Shown here in pieces: positions 1-8,894 of a DNA stretch of 26,380 bases. The notes under the pieces are model-generated. The model was not told the origin of the DNA. It did no database searches and worked only from the letters and a program-made list of their open reading frames with translations. Positions within the stretch are counted from its first letter, which is position 1. The number at the start of each line of letters is the position of its first letter. A program made the translations under genes and the position numbers. Source of the stretch: JAYGED01 sp046582565 (GTDB lineage: Bacteria; Pseudomonadota; Alphaproteobacteria; JAAXGF01); assembly GCA_046582565.1 (NCBI GenBank), contig JAYGED010000063.1:1-26380 (forward strand). Direction: 5' to 3'.

Positions 1-1011
1 GTGCTCACCCCGCAAGAGGTCGAGCGCCTGTTCGAGACCCTGCGCAAGATCGCCGCCGAGGGCTGTTCGATCCTCTACGTCAGCCACAAACTGGCCGAGA
101 TCAAGGCGCTTTGCGACCGCGCCACGATCCTGCGAGGCGGCCGGGTGGTCGCTGAATGCGATCCCCGCGCCGAGACCACGGCGGCTATGGCAGCGATGAT
201 GATCGGCGAGGAACTGACCGCCGTGAAACGCCGCGCGAGCACCGCGGTGGGCGAGGCGCGCATGGTCGTCGACGGCCTCTTTTTGCCGGTCGATGACCTG
301 CACGGCGTCAATCTGCGCAATATCAGCTTTACCGCCCACGCCGGTGAGATTTTCGGCATCGCCGGGGTCGCCGGCAACGGCCAGAACGAGCTCCATGCGG
401 CCTTGTCCGGGGAATTCCTGGCGTCCCGCCCCGAAGAGATCAGGGTGGCCGGTCAGGCGGTCGGCCATCTCGACGCCGGCGCCCGGCGCCAATTTGGCGT
501 CGGCTCGATCCCAGAGGAGCGCAACGGCCACGGCGCCGTAGCCAGCATGAACCTGGTCGAGAATGTGGTGTTGGGCGCCCATCATCGGGAGAACCTGCTG
601 GCGGTGGGCTTCATCAAGCGGGCCGCGGCGCAGGCCTTCACCGAGCGGGTGGTGGCAGGCTATGACGTACGCACGCCCTCCACCGCCACGGCGGCGGGAA
701 GCCTGTCGGGCGGCAATCTGCAAAAATTCATCGTGGGTCGGGAAATTCTGCAAAAACCCGCCGTGCTGATCGCTTCTCAGCCGACCTGGGGGGTCGATGC
801 CGGGGCCGCTGCGCGCATCCACCAGGCGCTGATCGATCTGGCCGCCGCCGGGGCCGCCGTCATCGTTATCAGCCAGGACCTCGACGAGCTGATGGCGATC
901 AGCAATCGCCTCGCCGTGCTCAATGTGGGCGTGCTGTCGCCGGCGCTCGATACGGCCCAAGTTTCAGTGGCGGAAATCGGCCTGCTCATGGGGGGTGTGC
1001 ATGGCGCTTAA
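1..1011 (+). CDS. Sugar/nucleoside-type ABC importer ATPase, C-terminal part (5' end outside window)
   Basis: This is the energising subunit of a BMP-dependent importer of the RbsA/XylG/NupO type, which has two fused nucleotide-binding domains. The window opens just after Walker B of domain 1: the first residues read VLTPQE, the usual continuation of DEPTA, followed by the SHKLAEI switch-histidine region. Domain 2 is complete. It has a degenerate Walker A (GVAGNGQNE, about residue 121), signature LSGGNLQKF (about 234) and the family's atypical Walker B (ASQPTWGVD, about 258). The degenerate second domain is normal for this family. The GTG at base 1 is almost certainly an internal valine codon, so the gene is partial. 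It overlaps the next permease by 11 bp, indicating translational coupling. Substrate is inferred as a purine or nucleoside from the downstream genes. Confidence 0.9.
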   Translation: MLTPQEVERLFETLRKIAAEGCSILYVSHKLAEIKALCDRATILRGGRVVAECDPRAETTAAMAAMMIGEELTAVKRRASTAVGEARMVVDGLFLPVDDLHGVNLRNISFTAHAGEIFGIAGVAGNGQNELHAALSGEFLASRPEEIRVAGQAVGHLDAGARRQFGVGSIPEERNGHGAVASMNLVENVVLGAHHRENLLAVGFIKRAAAQAFTERVVAGYDVRTPSTATAAGSLSGGNLQKFIVGREILQKPAVLIASQPTWGVDAGAAARIHQALIDLAAAGAAVIVISQDLDELMAISNRLAVLNVGVLSPALDTAQVSVAEIGLLMGGVHGA

Positions 1012-2062
1012 GATCGAACCCCGCCGAGAAGTCTCCCGGGCGCTGGTCTACGGCACGCCAGTCCTGGCCATCTTTTTGACCGTGCTGTCGGGGTTTTTCC
1101 TGTTCGCCGTCATGGGCTATGACCCGCTGACTGCGCTGTATTTCTTCTTTGTGGCGCCGCTGCTGTCGCTGTTTGGCCTGAGCGAGATCATGCTCAAGGC
1201 GGCGCCGCTGATCCTTATCGCCGTGGGCCTCGCCATGGGTTTTCGGGCCAATGTCTGGAACATCGGCGCCGAGGGCCAGCTGACCTGCGGCGCCATAGCC
1301 GGTGGTGGGGTCGCACTTTTGTTTTGGGGCGATGAGGGGGTGTGGATATTGCCCTTGGTCTGTTTCGCCGGGCTGCTCGGCGGAATGCTCTACGCCGCCA
1401 TTCCGGCCTTCCTGAAGACCCGCTACGAAGTCAACGAAATCCTCACCAGCCTGATGCTCAGCTATGTGGCGACCCTGTTGTTGAGCGCCCTGGTGTTCGG
1501 CCCCTGGAAAGACCCCATGGGCTTTAATTTTCCGCAATCTCGGATGTTTACGGACTCAGCGATCCTGCCCATCATCCTGGAAGGCACCCGGCTCCATTTG
1601 GGCACCGTGATCGCCCTGATGATAGCCGTCGCCGTTTGGGTGGTGATGAGCTTCACCATCGTCGGCTTTCAACTGCGCGTGGTTGGGCTGGCGCCCGCGG
1701 CGGCGCGCTTCGCCGGGTTCAGCCGACGCCGGCTGATCTGGCTCGCCCTGCTCACCAGCGGTGGGTTCGCCGGTCTCGCCGGGGCCTTCGAGGTCGTCGG
1801 GCCGATCGGCCAGCTGGTGCCGGTGATTTCGCCCGGCTATGGCTTCACGGCGATCATCGTGGCCTTCCTGGGCCGACTGCATCCCTTGGGCATCATCCTC
1901 GCCGGGCTGCTCATGGCGCTGTCCTATATCGGCGGCGAAAACGCTCAGGTCGAGGTCGGCCTGCCCCAGGCGGTGACCGGGGTGTTCCAGGGCCTTTTGC
2001 TGTTCTTCCTCTTGGCGTCGGACTTTCTCGCGCGCTACCGGATCCGGAGGGTGCCATCATGA
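1001..2062 (+). CDS. ABC importer permease 1 (BMP/nucleoside family)
   Basis: Inner-membrane permease of 353 residues, BPD_transp_2 (LivHM-like/RbsC) family, pairing with the permease at 2059-2985. The ATG at 1001 overlaps the ATPase stop and gives MALKIEPRREVSRAL, a short basic cytoplasmic tail before the first membrane segment. About eight to ten hydrophobic segments follow. The family motif region FRANVWNIGAEGQL lies near residue 80, followed by a conserved loop TRYEVNEILTSLMLSY. The stop overlaps the next start as ATGA. In guanosine/purine importers (NupP/YufP type) this longer subunit carries the NIGAEGQ motif and its shorter partner the NLGIEGMM motif, exactly as seen here. The open frame extends upstream to 923, but that part lies inside the ATPase gene. 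Confidence 0.92.
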   Translation: MALKIEPRREVSRALVYGTPVLAIFLTVLSGFFLFAVMGYDPLTALYFFFVAPLLSLFGLSEIMLKAAPLILIAVGLAMGFRANVWNIGAEGQLTCGAIAGGGVALLFWGDEGVWILPLVCFAGLLGGMLYAAIPAFLKTRYEVNEILTSLMLSYVATLLLSALVFGPWKDPMGFNFPQSRMFTDSAILPIILEGTRLHLGTVIALMIAVAVWVVMSFTIVGFQLRVVGLAPAAARFAGFSRRRLIWLALLTSGGFAGLAGAFEVVGPIGQLVPVISPGYGFTAIIVAFLGRLHPLGIILAGLLMALSYIGGENAQVEVGLPQAVTGVFQGLLLFFLLASDFLARYRIRRVPS

Positions 2063-2985
2063 TCGAGACCACGGCTCTCGTTCTGCTCACCGTGATCAGT
2101 GCTGCGACACCCCTGTTGTTTGCCGCCATGGGCGAGCTAGTGGTCGAGAAGTCCGGCGTGCTCAACCTGGGTATCGAGGGCATGATGCTGGCCGGCGCGG
2201 TCGCCGCCTTTGCGGTTACCGTGAGCTATGACAGCGCCATCCTGGGGGTGCTGGCGGGGGCCCTGGCCGGGGCCGCTCTGGCATTTGTGTTCGGCGTACT
2301 CACCCTCACTCTGGCCGCCAATCAAGTCGCCACCGGTCTCGCCTTGACCATCTTCGGCGTCGGCCTGACGGCCCTGATCGGGGCAAGCTATGTGGGGGTG
2401 CCGGTCCAGCCCCTGCCCAAGCTCGATGTTCCTGGATTAAGCGACCTACCGCTCATCGGTAGTCTGCTGTTTGGGCATGACGCCCTGGTCTATTTGTCGA
2501 TCGCCGCCACCCTGGGCGTTGCCTGGTTCCTCAAACACAGCCGCGCCGGGATGATCCTGCGCGCGGTTGGCGAATCCGATATCTCTGCCCATTCCATTGG
2601 CTATGACGTGATCAGTGTGCGCTACCGGGCGGTGCTGTTCGGCGGGGCCATGTCGGGGCTGGGCGGTGCCTTCCTGTCGCTGTCGTCGACCCCCATGTGG
2701 GTCGAGGGCATGACCGCCGGGCGCGGCTGGATCGCCCTCGCCCTGGTGGTCTTCGCATCCTGGCGGCCGGGACGGGTCCTGCTCGGCGCCTATCTGTTCG
2801 GAGGTGTCACCATCCTGCAGCTCTACGCCCAGGGCGCCGGCGGTATCGGCATTCCCGCACAAGTGATGTCGATGCTACCCTATCTTGCGACTATACTGGT
2901 ACTGACAGTGATTGCCGCCGGGCCTTGGAAGGGGCGTTTGGATGCGCCTGCCTGTTTGGGCAAGCCATTCAGGCCGTCAACATGA
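2059..2985 (+). CDS. ABC importer permease 2 (BMP/nucleoside family)
   Basis: Second inner-membrane permease, 308 residues (MIETTALVLLTVIS), same BPD_transp_2 family. The start at 2059 overlaps the previous stop as ATGA, so the two permeases are translationally coupled and probably made in equal amounts as a heterodimer. The conserved segment EKSGVLNLGIEGMMLAGA sits near residue 30, and the coupling-helix region HSRAGMILRAVGES near residue 165. The rest alternates long hydrophobic stretches with short loops. It is followed after 37 bp by the binding-protein gene. NupQ/YufQ-type permeases have the same size and motif. The imported compound is not determined by this sequence; purine is inferred from puuD and guaD downstream. 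Confidence 0.92.
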   Translation: MIETTALVLLTVISAATPLLFAAMGELVVEKSGVLNLGIEGMMLAGAVAAFAVTVSYDSAILGVLAGALAGAALAFVFGVLTLTLAANQVATGLALTIFGVGLTALIGASYVGVPVQPLPKLDVPGLSDLPLIGSLLFGHDALVYLSIAATLGVAWFLKHSRAGMILRAVGESDISAHSIGYDVISVRYRAVLFGGAMSGLGGAFLSLSSTPMWVEGMTAGRGWIALALVVFASWRPGRVLLGAYLFGGVTILQLYAQGAGGIGIPAQVMSMLPYLATILVLTVIAAGPWKGRLDAPACLGKPFRPST

Positions 2986-3022
2986 GAACACACTAACGGC
3001 CAAGAATTAACAATTGGGAGAT

Positions 3023-4111
3023 ATGATGATGACTGCACGAGTGACACGCCGGGGCTTCGTTCTCGGATCGGCGGCGGGGCTGAGCGCCTTGAGCCTGGCT
3101 GGACGCCACGCATTTGCCGCCGCGCCGACCAAGGTTGGCTTCGTCTATGTCGGCCCGGTCGGCGACTTCGGCTGGACCCACGGCCACGACGTGGCGCGCC
3201 AGGCCATCGAGGCGAAATTCGGCGACAAGGTGGAAACCAGTTTTGTCGAAAATGTCAGTGAAGGGCCGGACTCCGAGCGGGTCATCCGCAAGCTTGCCAG
3301 CTCCGGCACCGACCTGATCTTCACCACCTCGTTCGGCTTCATGAATCCGACGCTCCGGGTCGCCAAGCTGTTTCCCAAGGTCAAATTCGAGCATGCCACG
3401 GGCTATCAGACGGCGCCCAACGTCTCGGTCTATAACGCGCGGTTCCACCAGGGCCGCGCCATCTGCGGCACCATCGCCGGGCATATGAGCAAGAGCGGCG
3501 TTATCGGCTATATCGGTTCGTTCCCGATCCCCGAAGTGGTCTCGGGTATCAACGCCACCGCCCTGTGGGCCCGCAAAATCCGCCCCGACGCCAAGGTCAA
3601 GGTGATCTGGGTGAACAGCTGGTACGACCCCGGTAAGGAGAGCGACGGCACCAAGGCGCTGATCGACCAGGGCGCCGACATCATCTGCCAGCACACCGAC
3701 AGCCCGGCCCCGATCCAGACCGCCGAGGCCCGCGGCGTGCACGGTTTCGGCCAGGCGTCCGATATGAAGGCCTACGCGCCGAACGCCCAATTGACGTCGA
3801 TCCTCGACGAATGGTCGGGCTATTACATTCAGCGCACCCAGGATGTGATGGATAAATCCTGGCAGACCCAGTCGATCTGGTGGGGCCTCAAGGAAGGCAT
3901 GGTCGCCATGGCGCCGTATGGCCCAGCCGTATCCGACGCGGTGCGCAAGGCGGCGGACACCGTGCAGGCCGGTCTCACCGACGGCTCCCTGCACACCTTC
4001 GCCGGGCCGATCAAGAATCAGGCGGGCGAGGTCAAGGTTGCCGCCGGCGAGTCCATGAGCGACGGCGATATGGCGGGCATGGACTGGTACGTCGAGGGCG
4101 TTGAAGCCTGA
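3023..4111 (+). CDS. BMP-family substrate-binding protein, Tat-exported
   Basis: Periplasmic binding protein of the basic membrane protein (BmpA/PnrA/Med) family, about 362 residues. It delivers substrate to the permease pair encoded upstream. The N-terminus carries a twin-arginine signal (TRRGFVLGSAAGLSALSLA) ending in an AFA-A cleavage-like site. The mature part begins TKVGFVYVGPVGDFGWTHGH, the usual BMP opening with the conserved aromatic ligand region. Other family segments are FTTSFGFM, GYIGSFPIPEVVSGINA and WYDPGKE. Three ATG codons in a row (3023, 3026, 3029) follow GGGAG at 3016-3020. A TTG at 3014 is in frame but sits on this ribosome site, so an ATG is preferred. Tat export suggests folding before secretion. 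Substrate is inferred as a purine or nucleoside from PuuD and GuaD next door. Confidence 0.9.
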   Translation: MMMTARVTRRGFVLGSAAGLSALSLAGRHAFAAAPTKVGFVYVGPVGDFGWTHGHDVARQAIEAKFGDKVETSFVENVSEGPDSERVIRKLASSGTDLIFTTSFGFMNPTLRVAKLFPKVKFEHATGYQTAPNVSVYNARFHQGRAICGTIAGHMSKSGVIGYIGSFPIPEVVSGINATALWARKIRPDAKVKVIWVNSWYDPGKESDGTKALIDQGADIICQHTDSPAPIQTAEARGVHGFGQASDMKAYAPNAQLTSILDEWSGYYIQRTQDVMDKSWQTQSIWWGLKEGMVAMAPYGPAVSDAVRKAADTVQAGLTDGSLHTFAGPIKNQAGEVKVAAGESMSDGDMAGMDWYVEGVEA

Positions 4112-4144
4112 TCACGATGGCGGATCAACGAAGGATCAGGCGTC

Positions 4145-5346
4145 ATGGAATTGATCCTCATGCAATGGCTGGATATGTCGATCCGGTGGTTCCACGTGAT
4201 CGCGGGAATCGCCTGGATCGGCTCGTCCTTCTATTTCGTCCATCTCGATCTCAGCCTGAAGCCGCGCGACGGCCTGCCCAAGGGCGCCGCCGGCGAAACC
4301 TGGCAGGTCCATGGCGGCGGCTTCTATCACATGGTGAAATATCTGGTGCGCCCGCCGCCATGCCCGATGAGCTGACCTGGTTCAAATGGGAGGCCTACGC
4401 CACCTGGCTCAGCGGCATGGCGCTCATGGTGGTGGTCTATTACATGGCCGCCGAGCTTTATATGATCGATCCCGCCATTCCCGATTCCTCGGTCAAGAAT
4501 GTGATCCTCGTCAGCGTGGTCCAGCTCGTCGTCGCCACGGGGTTTTATCATATTTTCTGTCAGTCCCGCTTGAGGAACCACGACGCCGTACTCACCCTGA
4601 TCTTGTTTGTCTTCCTGAGCCTACTCGCCTACCTCTACACCCTGGTTCTCAGCGGGCGCGGCGCCTTCATGCAGATGGGCGCGCTGATCGGCACCATAAT
4701 GGTTTCCAACGTGTTTTCGGTGATCATCCCCAACCAGCGTAAAGTGGTCGCGGCGTTGCTCGCCGGGGAGCAGCCCGACCCGGCATTGGGAGGGGCCGCA
4801 AAGCAAAGTTCCATGCACAACAATTATCTCACCCTGCCAGTGGTCTTTACCATGATCGGCACCCATTACCCCCTGGCGTTCGCGGGGCCCTGGAATTGGC
4901 TGATCATTTCCATCGTTTTGATCGTCGGCGCCGTGATCCGGCATTTCTTCAATCAGCGTCACAAGGGCGAGGCCAGTCCCTGGTGGACATGGGCGGTCGC
5001 CGCCGCCGGTATGGCCGCCATGGTTTGGCTGAGCGCTCAGCCGGCGGTTGAAATTACCGAAGTCGAAGCGAAGGGCGAGATGGATATGGCGGAGGTCGAG
5101 AGCATCATCGCCTCGCGTTGCGCCATGTGCCACGCCGCCGAGCCCCTGTGGGAAGGCATGGCGTCGCCGCCCAAGGGCGTTGTGCTGGAGAGCCAGGCGC
5201 AGATTCGCCTGTACGCCGAGGCCATCGGCCTGCAGGCGGTTCATACCCGGGCCATGCCGCCGGGCAACATCACCGAAATCCCCGATGAAGAACGCCGCCA
5301 GCTTGCCGTCTGGATCGCGGCGGGCGCGCCGGGTTGGGGAGAATGA
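4145..5346 (+). pseudogene. puuD: Membrane urate oxidase PuuD with C-terminal cytochrome c, frameshifted
   Basis: PuuD oxidises urate in the inner membrane and passes electrons to its own cytochrome c domain (family knowledge). Residues 1-68 (MELILMQWLDMSIRWFH to KYLV) lie in one frame. The rest, from PAAMPDELTWFKWEAY onward, lies in another. Adding one G after GTG at 4346-4348 restores KYLVAPAAMPDELTW, which matches the family. The joined protein has eight membrane segments, then a haem c site CAMCH at 5119-5133 and a candidate axial Met in RAMPPGN. A SD-like GGATCAGG precedes ATG 4145. The gene is intact apart from this one base, which suggests a very recent mutation or a sequence error. 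The stop overlaps the guaD start as ATGA. If the lesion is real, no full-length protein is made. Confidence 0.88.
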
Positions 5347-6664
5347 GCCAACAGGCCATCCGCGGCCGCCTGCTGTCTTATCGCGATGATCCTGGCGCCG
5401 TCGGCGAGGCCGCCGCTTATGATTATTGGCAAGACGGTCTGCTGATCCTGGAAGACGGGCGGATCGCCCAAATCGGCGAGGCGTCGGCCCTGCTACCCGG
5501 CCTGCCGTCCGGGACGCCGGTAGACGATTACCGCGAATATCTGGTTATGACCGGTTTCATCGATGCCCATACCCATTATTCACAAACCCAGGTCATCGCC
5601 TCCTTCGGCGCACAACTTCTCGATTGGCTGGAGAATTATGCCTTCGTCGAGGAGCAGAAGTTCGAAGACCCTGCCCATGGCGAGCGTCTGGCCGCGTTTT
5701 TCCTCGATGAGTGTTTGCGCAACGGCACCACCACGGCGGCGGTCTATTGCACGGTCCATCCAGGCTCCGTGGAAGCTTTTTTCGCCGCATCCCACGCGCG
5801 CAACATGCGGATGATCGCCGGCAAGCTGTTGATGGACCGGGGGGCGCCCCCGAAGGGCTGCTCGACACGGTGCAGAGCGGCTATGACGAGAGCAAGGCGC
5901 TGATCGATGCCTGGCACGGGCGCGGCCGCCAGCTCTACGCGGTGACGCCGCGCTTCGCCGTGACCTCGAGCGAGGCCCAGCTCGAAGCCGCCGGGGCCTT
6001 GCTGCACGAACATGCGGGCGTCTATTTACAGACCCATCTGGCCGAAAACCGGCGCGAGGCCGAGGCGGTGGCGGCGCTGTACCCTGACGACGCGAGCTAT
6101 ACGGCGGTGTATGACCGGCACGGCCTGCTGGGTGCGCATTCCCTGTTCGGCCATTGCATCCACCTCGATGAGAATGAGCGGGCGCGCCTGAGCGAGAGCG
6201 GATCGGTCGCCGTGTTCTGCCCGACCTCGAACCTGTTCATCGGCAGCGGCCTGTTCGACGCGGTGCTCGCCCGCCATGAACGCTTTTCCCTGCGCACCGC
6301 CCTGGCCACCGATGTGGGCGGTGGCACCAGCTATTCCATGCTGCGCACGGCGGGCGAGGCTTACAAGGTGCTGCAATTGCAAGGCCAGAACCTGGCGCCT
6401 CTGCAGGCGTTCTATGACATCACCCTGGGCAATGCCCGGGCGCTTGATCTTGACCGCCATATAGGCGCCCTGGAGGTCGGCCTGGAAGCCGATCTGGTGG
6501 TGCTCGATGCGCGCGCCACCCCCGCCATGGCGCATCGCTCCGAGACCATCGAGGGCGATCTCGCCGAGGAGCTGTTCCTGCTCATGACCCTGGGCGACGA
6601 CCGCGCGGTGCGCGCTACCTATGTTGCCGGGGAACGGCTACACAAGGCCGATCAAACGTCATAA
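5343..6664 (+). pseudogene. guaD: Guanine deaminase GuaD, frameshifted
   Basis: Zinc amidohydrolase converting guanine to xanthine plus ammonia. The N-terminal frame runs from ATG 5343 with metal ligands GFIDAHTHYSQ (H76, H78) to GKLLMDRGAP. The sequence then continues in another frame as EGLLDTVQSGYDESKALIDAWHGRGR. Later motifs are intact: TPRFA, QTHLAEN, GHCIHLDENE and TDVGGGTSYSMLRT, the last highly characteristic of guanine deaminases. The break lies in the G/C homopolymer tract at 5837-5853. It can be repaired either by one added base (one extra residue) or by two removed bases (exact family spacing MDRGAPEGLLDT). Translational coupling with puuD is indicated by the ATGA overlap. Without the lesion the protein would be about 440 residues, normal for GuaD. 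Homopolymer context makes sequencing error quite possible. Confidence 0.87.
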
Positions 6665-6700
6665 AGTAGCCTCGATGAATAACCCAGGAATGGACCCGTC

Positions 6701-7303
6701 ATGAGTGTCAGAGAACAAAGACAGGCGACCGTTGCAGCCTCGGTCAACCGTATTCGCGACATCGAGAACAGCCAGGGGGTGACCCGTGAGGCCCTCGAGG
6801 GGATCAAGCAGGAACTGCTCGATCTCGCCGATCATCTCGAGCTTTTCCCGATCGAGGATTTCCCGCCGGCGGACGGTGGCAATGGACATGATGTGCTCTA
6901 TCGCCTGTCCGAGGATGCGGATCACCGCTTTGCGCTTTACGCCTCGACCGGCACGCCGGGCAAGTCCGTGCCGCCCCATAATCACACCACCTGGGCGGTC
7001 ATCGTCGGGCTGCACGGCAACGAGCAAAATGTGTTCTACGAGCGCACCGACGACGGCGCCACGGACGGCGAAGGAACCTTGCGCGAAACCGGCGGTGTCA
7101 CTGTGAACCATGGCGCCGGCACGGCCATGATGCCCGATGACATCCATTCCATTCACATCACCGACAGCGCGCGTACCGTGCATCTGCATATGTACGGCCT
7201 GGGTCTGGAGCAGCTGCATTCGCGCGTCATGTACAACCGCGATGCGGGCACCTACAAGGTGTTCCCCGCGAGCCAGAACATCCAGCCCGACAGCCATGGC
7301 TGA
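6701..7303 (+). CDS. Cysteine-dioxygenase-family thiol dioxygenase (cupin)
   Basis: Small cytoplasmic cupin of 200 residues resembling cysteine dioxygenase and 3-mercaptopropionate dioxygenase, which use Fe(II) and O2 to turn a thiol into a sulfinate. The presumed three-histidine iron site is visible: H93 and H95 in VPPHNHTTWAV, and H149 in MMPDDIHSIHI. A downstream HLHMYG segment aligns with the Ser-His-Tyr outer-sphere triad of the family. H163 and Y165 match, but the Ser position appears to be His161 (alignment from memory). AGGA at 6686-6689 precedes ATG 6701; an earlier ATG at 6690 stops after four codons. The gene follows guaD by 36 bp and overlaps the rhodanese gene by 8 bp, so the trio 6701-9583 is probably co-translated. 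The precise thiol substrate is not readable. Confidence 0.82.
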   Translation: MSVREQRQATVAASVNRIRDIENSQGVTREALEGIKQELLDLADHLELFPIEDFPPADGGNGHDVLYRLSEDADHRFALYASTGTPGKSVPPHNHTTWAVIVGLHGNEQNVFYERTDDGATDGEGTLRETGGVTVNHGAGTAMMPDDIHSIHITDSARTVHLHMYGLGLEQLHSRVMYNRDAGTYKVFPASQNIQPDSHG

Positions 7304-8894
7304 AGCTATCGATGCCGCGCAGCTGCGGGAGCGGATCGTCGCCGGCGGTGAGCTGGCCCTGCTCGATCTGCGCGAGGGCGGGGTGTTCGCCGACGGCCAT
7401 CTGCTGTTTGCCATATCCATGCCGCTCAGCCGGCTGGAATTCCGCATCGACGGCCTGGTGCCCCGCCGCGATGTGCCTATCGTGCTTTGCGCCGACGAGC
7501 CCAACGATGACGGGTTGATTGCCAAGGGTGCTACGCGGCTCGCGGGTTTCGGCTATACGGATTTAAGCTTTCTTGAAGGCGGCCTCACGGGCTGGGCGGA
7601 GGCCGGGTTCGAGGTGTTCTCCGGAGTCAATGTGCCGAGCAAGGCGTTCGGCGAATTTATCGAGACCACCTACGACACGCCCCGCATCACCGCCGATCAG
7701 CTCCAGGCCATGGCCGACGGCGGGGAGAATTTCATCATCCTCGACAGCCGCCCCTTCGCGGAATTCCATCGCATGAACATTCCCGGCGGCATCGATGTGC
7801 CGGGCTGCGAGCTGGTCTATCGGGTCGCCGACATGGCGCCCGATCCAGAGACCACGGTGGTGGTCAACTGCGCCGGGCGGACGCGCAGCATCATCGGCGC
7901 GCAATCGCTGATCAATGCGGGGATTCCCAACCGGGTGATCGCCCTGGAAAACGGCACCATGGGCTGGCACCTCGCCGGCTATGTCCTTGAGCGCGGCCAG
8001 GACCGCATGTTTGCGGCGGCGTCCGATCAAGGAGCCGCCCAGGCCAGGTCCCGCGCCGATGCGGTGGCTGCGCGGTTCGCCGTGCCCCTGGTCGACCCTG
8101 CGACCTTGAGCCGCTGGCGCGCCGAGTCCGGACGCACCACGTTCCTGCTCGATGTGCGCGACGCCCCGGAATATGCCGCCGGCCATCTGGCGGGCGCCAT
8201 TCATGCCCCCGGCGGGCAGCTTGTCCAGGCGACGGACGAATATGTCGGGGTCCGCGGCGCCCGGTTGATACTCACCGATAATGACGGGGTGCGCGCAATC
8301 ATGACGGCTTCTTGGCTCATTCAGATGGGTTGGCGGGACGTTCACGTACTTATGAATGGCTTGAAGGGACAGAATTTAGTGGCCGGCCCGTACCGCCCGC
8401 GCATCCTCGGCCAGCCGACCGTCGAGCCGGAGACCGTGAGCGTCGAGGAGCTTGCCGCTCTGCTTGATAGCAGCGAGGCGGTGGTCGCCGATCTCGCCAA
8501 CTCTCTCGCCTATTACAAGGGACATATCCCCGGCGCCTGGTTTGTCATTCGCTCGCGCATGCCGGATAACCTCGCCAAGCTGCCCGATGCCCCCCTCCTG
8601 GTGCTGACCTCGAAACATGGCGATCTCGCGCGGCTCGCCGCGAGCGAGGCGGCGGCCTCGGGGCGGCGGGTCAAGCTGCTCAGCGGCGGCAGCGATGCCT
8701 GGATTGCCGCCGGCCTTTCGCTTGAGTGCGGCTTTTCCCGTATTGCCGACGATACCGACGATCGCTGGTACAAGCCCTACGACCTGGAGGAAGAGGGCGA
8801 CAGCGCCGCCATGCAGGCCTACCTGACCTGGGAGGTCGATCTGGTCGGCCAGATCGAGCGGGACGGAACGGCAGATTTCAAGGTTTTCTCCTGA
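7296..8894 (+). CDS. Four-domain rhodanese-like sulfurtransferase
   Basis: Cytoplasmic protein of 532 residues built from four rhodanese-like modules of about 125 residues each, without a signal peptide. Each module carries an L/ILD-type strand followed by an EF-x-x-GHI/IPG-like helix cap. Only module 2 has a canonical active loop, NCAGRTRS with C192 as the likely persulfide cysteine. Module 1 has C65 in LCADEPN, a poorer match. Module 3 has TDNDG and module 4 TSKHG, both lacking cysteine and probably structural. ATG 7296 overlaps the dioxygenase gene by 8 bp, and the stop shares a base with the next start (TGATG). Rhodanese genes beside cysteine dioxygenase genes are known in other proteobacteria. 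Here the protein likely accepts or transfers sulfane sulfur released during thiol breakdown (inference). Confidence 0.85.
   Translation: MAEAIDAAQLRERIVAGGELALLDLREGGVFADGHLLFAISMPLSRLEFRIDGLVPRRDVPIVLCADEPNDDGLIAKGATRLAGFGYTDLSFLEGGLTGWAEAGFEVFSGVNVPSKAFGEFIETTYDTPRITADQLQAMADGGENFIILDSRPFAEFHRMNIPGGIDVPGCELVYRVADMAPDPETTVVVNCAGRTRSIIGAQSLINAGIPNRVIALENGTMGWHLAGYVLERGQDRMFAAASDQGAAQARSRADAVAARFAVPLVDPATLSRWRAESGRTTFLLDVRDAPEYAAGHLAGAIHAPGGQLVQATDEYVGVRGARLILTDNDGVRAIMTASWLIQMGWRDVHVLMNGLKGQNLVAGPYRPRILGQPTVEPETVSVEELAALLDSSEAVVADLANSLAYYKGHIPGAWFVIRSRMPDNLAKLPDAPLLVLTSKHGDLARLAASEAAASGRRVKLLSGGSDAWIAAGLSLECGFSRIADDTDDRWYKPYDLEEEGDSAAMQAYLTWEVDLVGQIERDGTADFKVFS

Noticed and set aside
2993..3994. 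Minus-strand open frame of about 330 codons opposite the BMP binding protein
   Set aside because: It is an antisense shadow of a gene with clear motifs and a ribosome site; its translation is Gly/Arg/His-rich.
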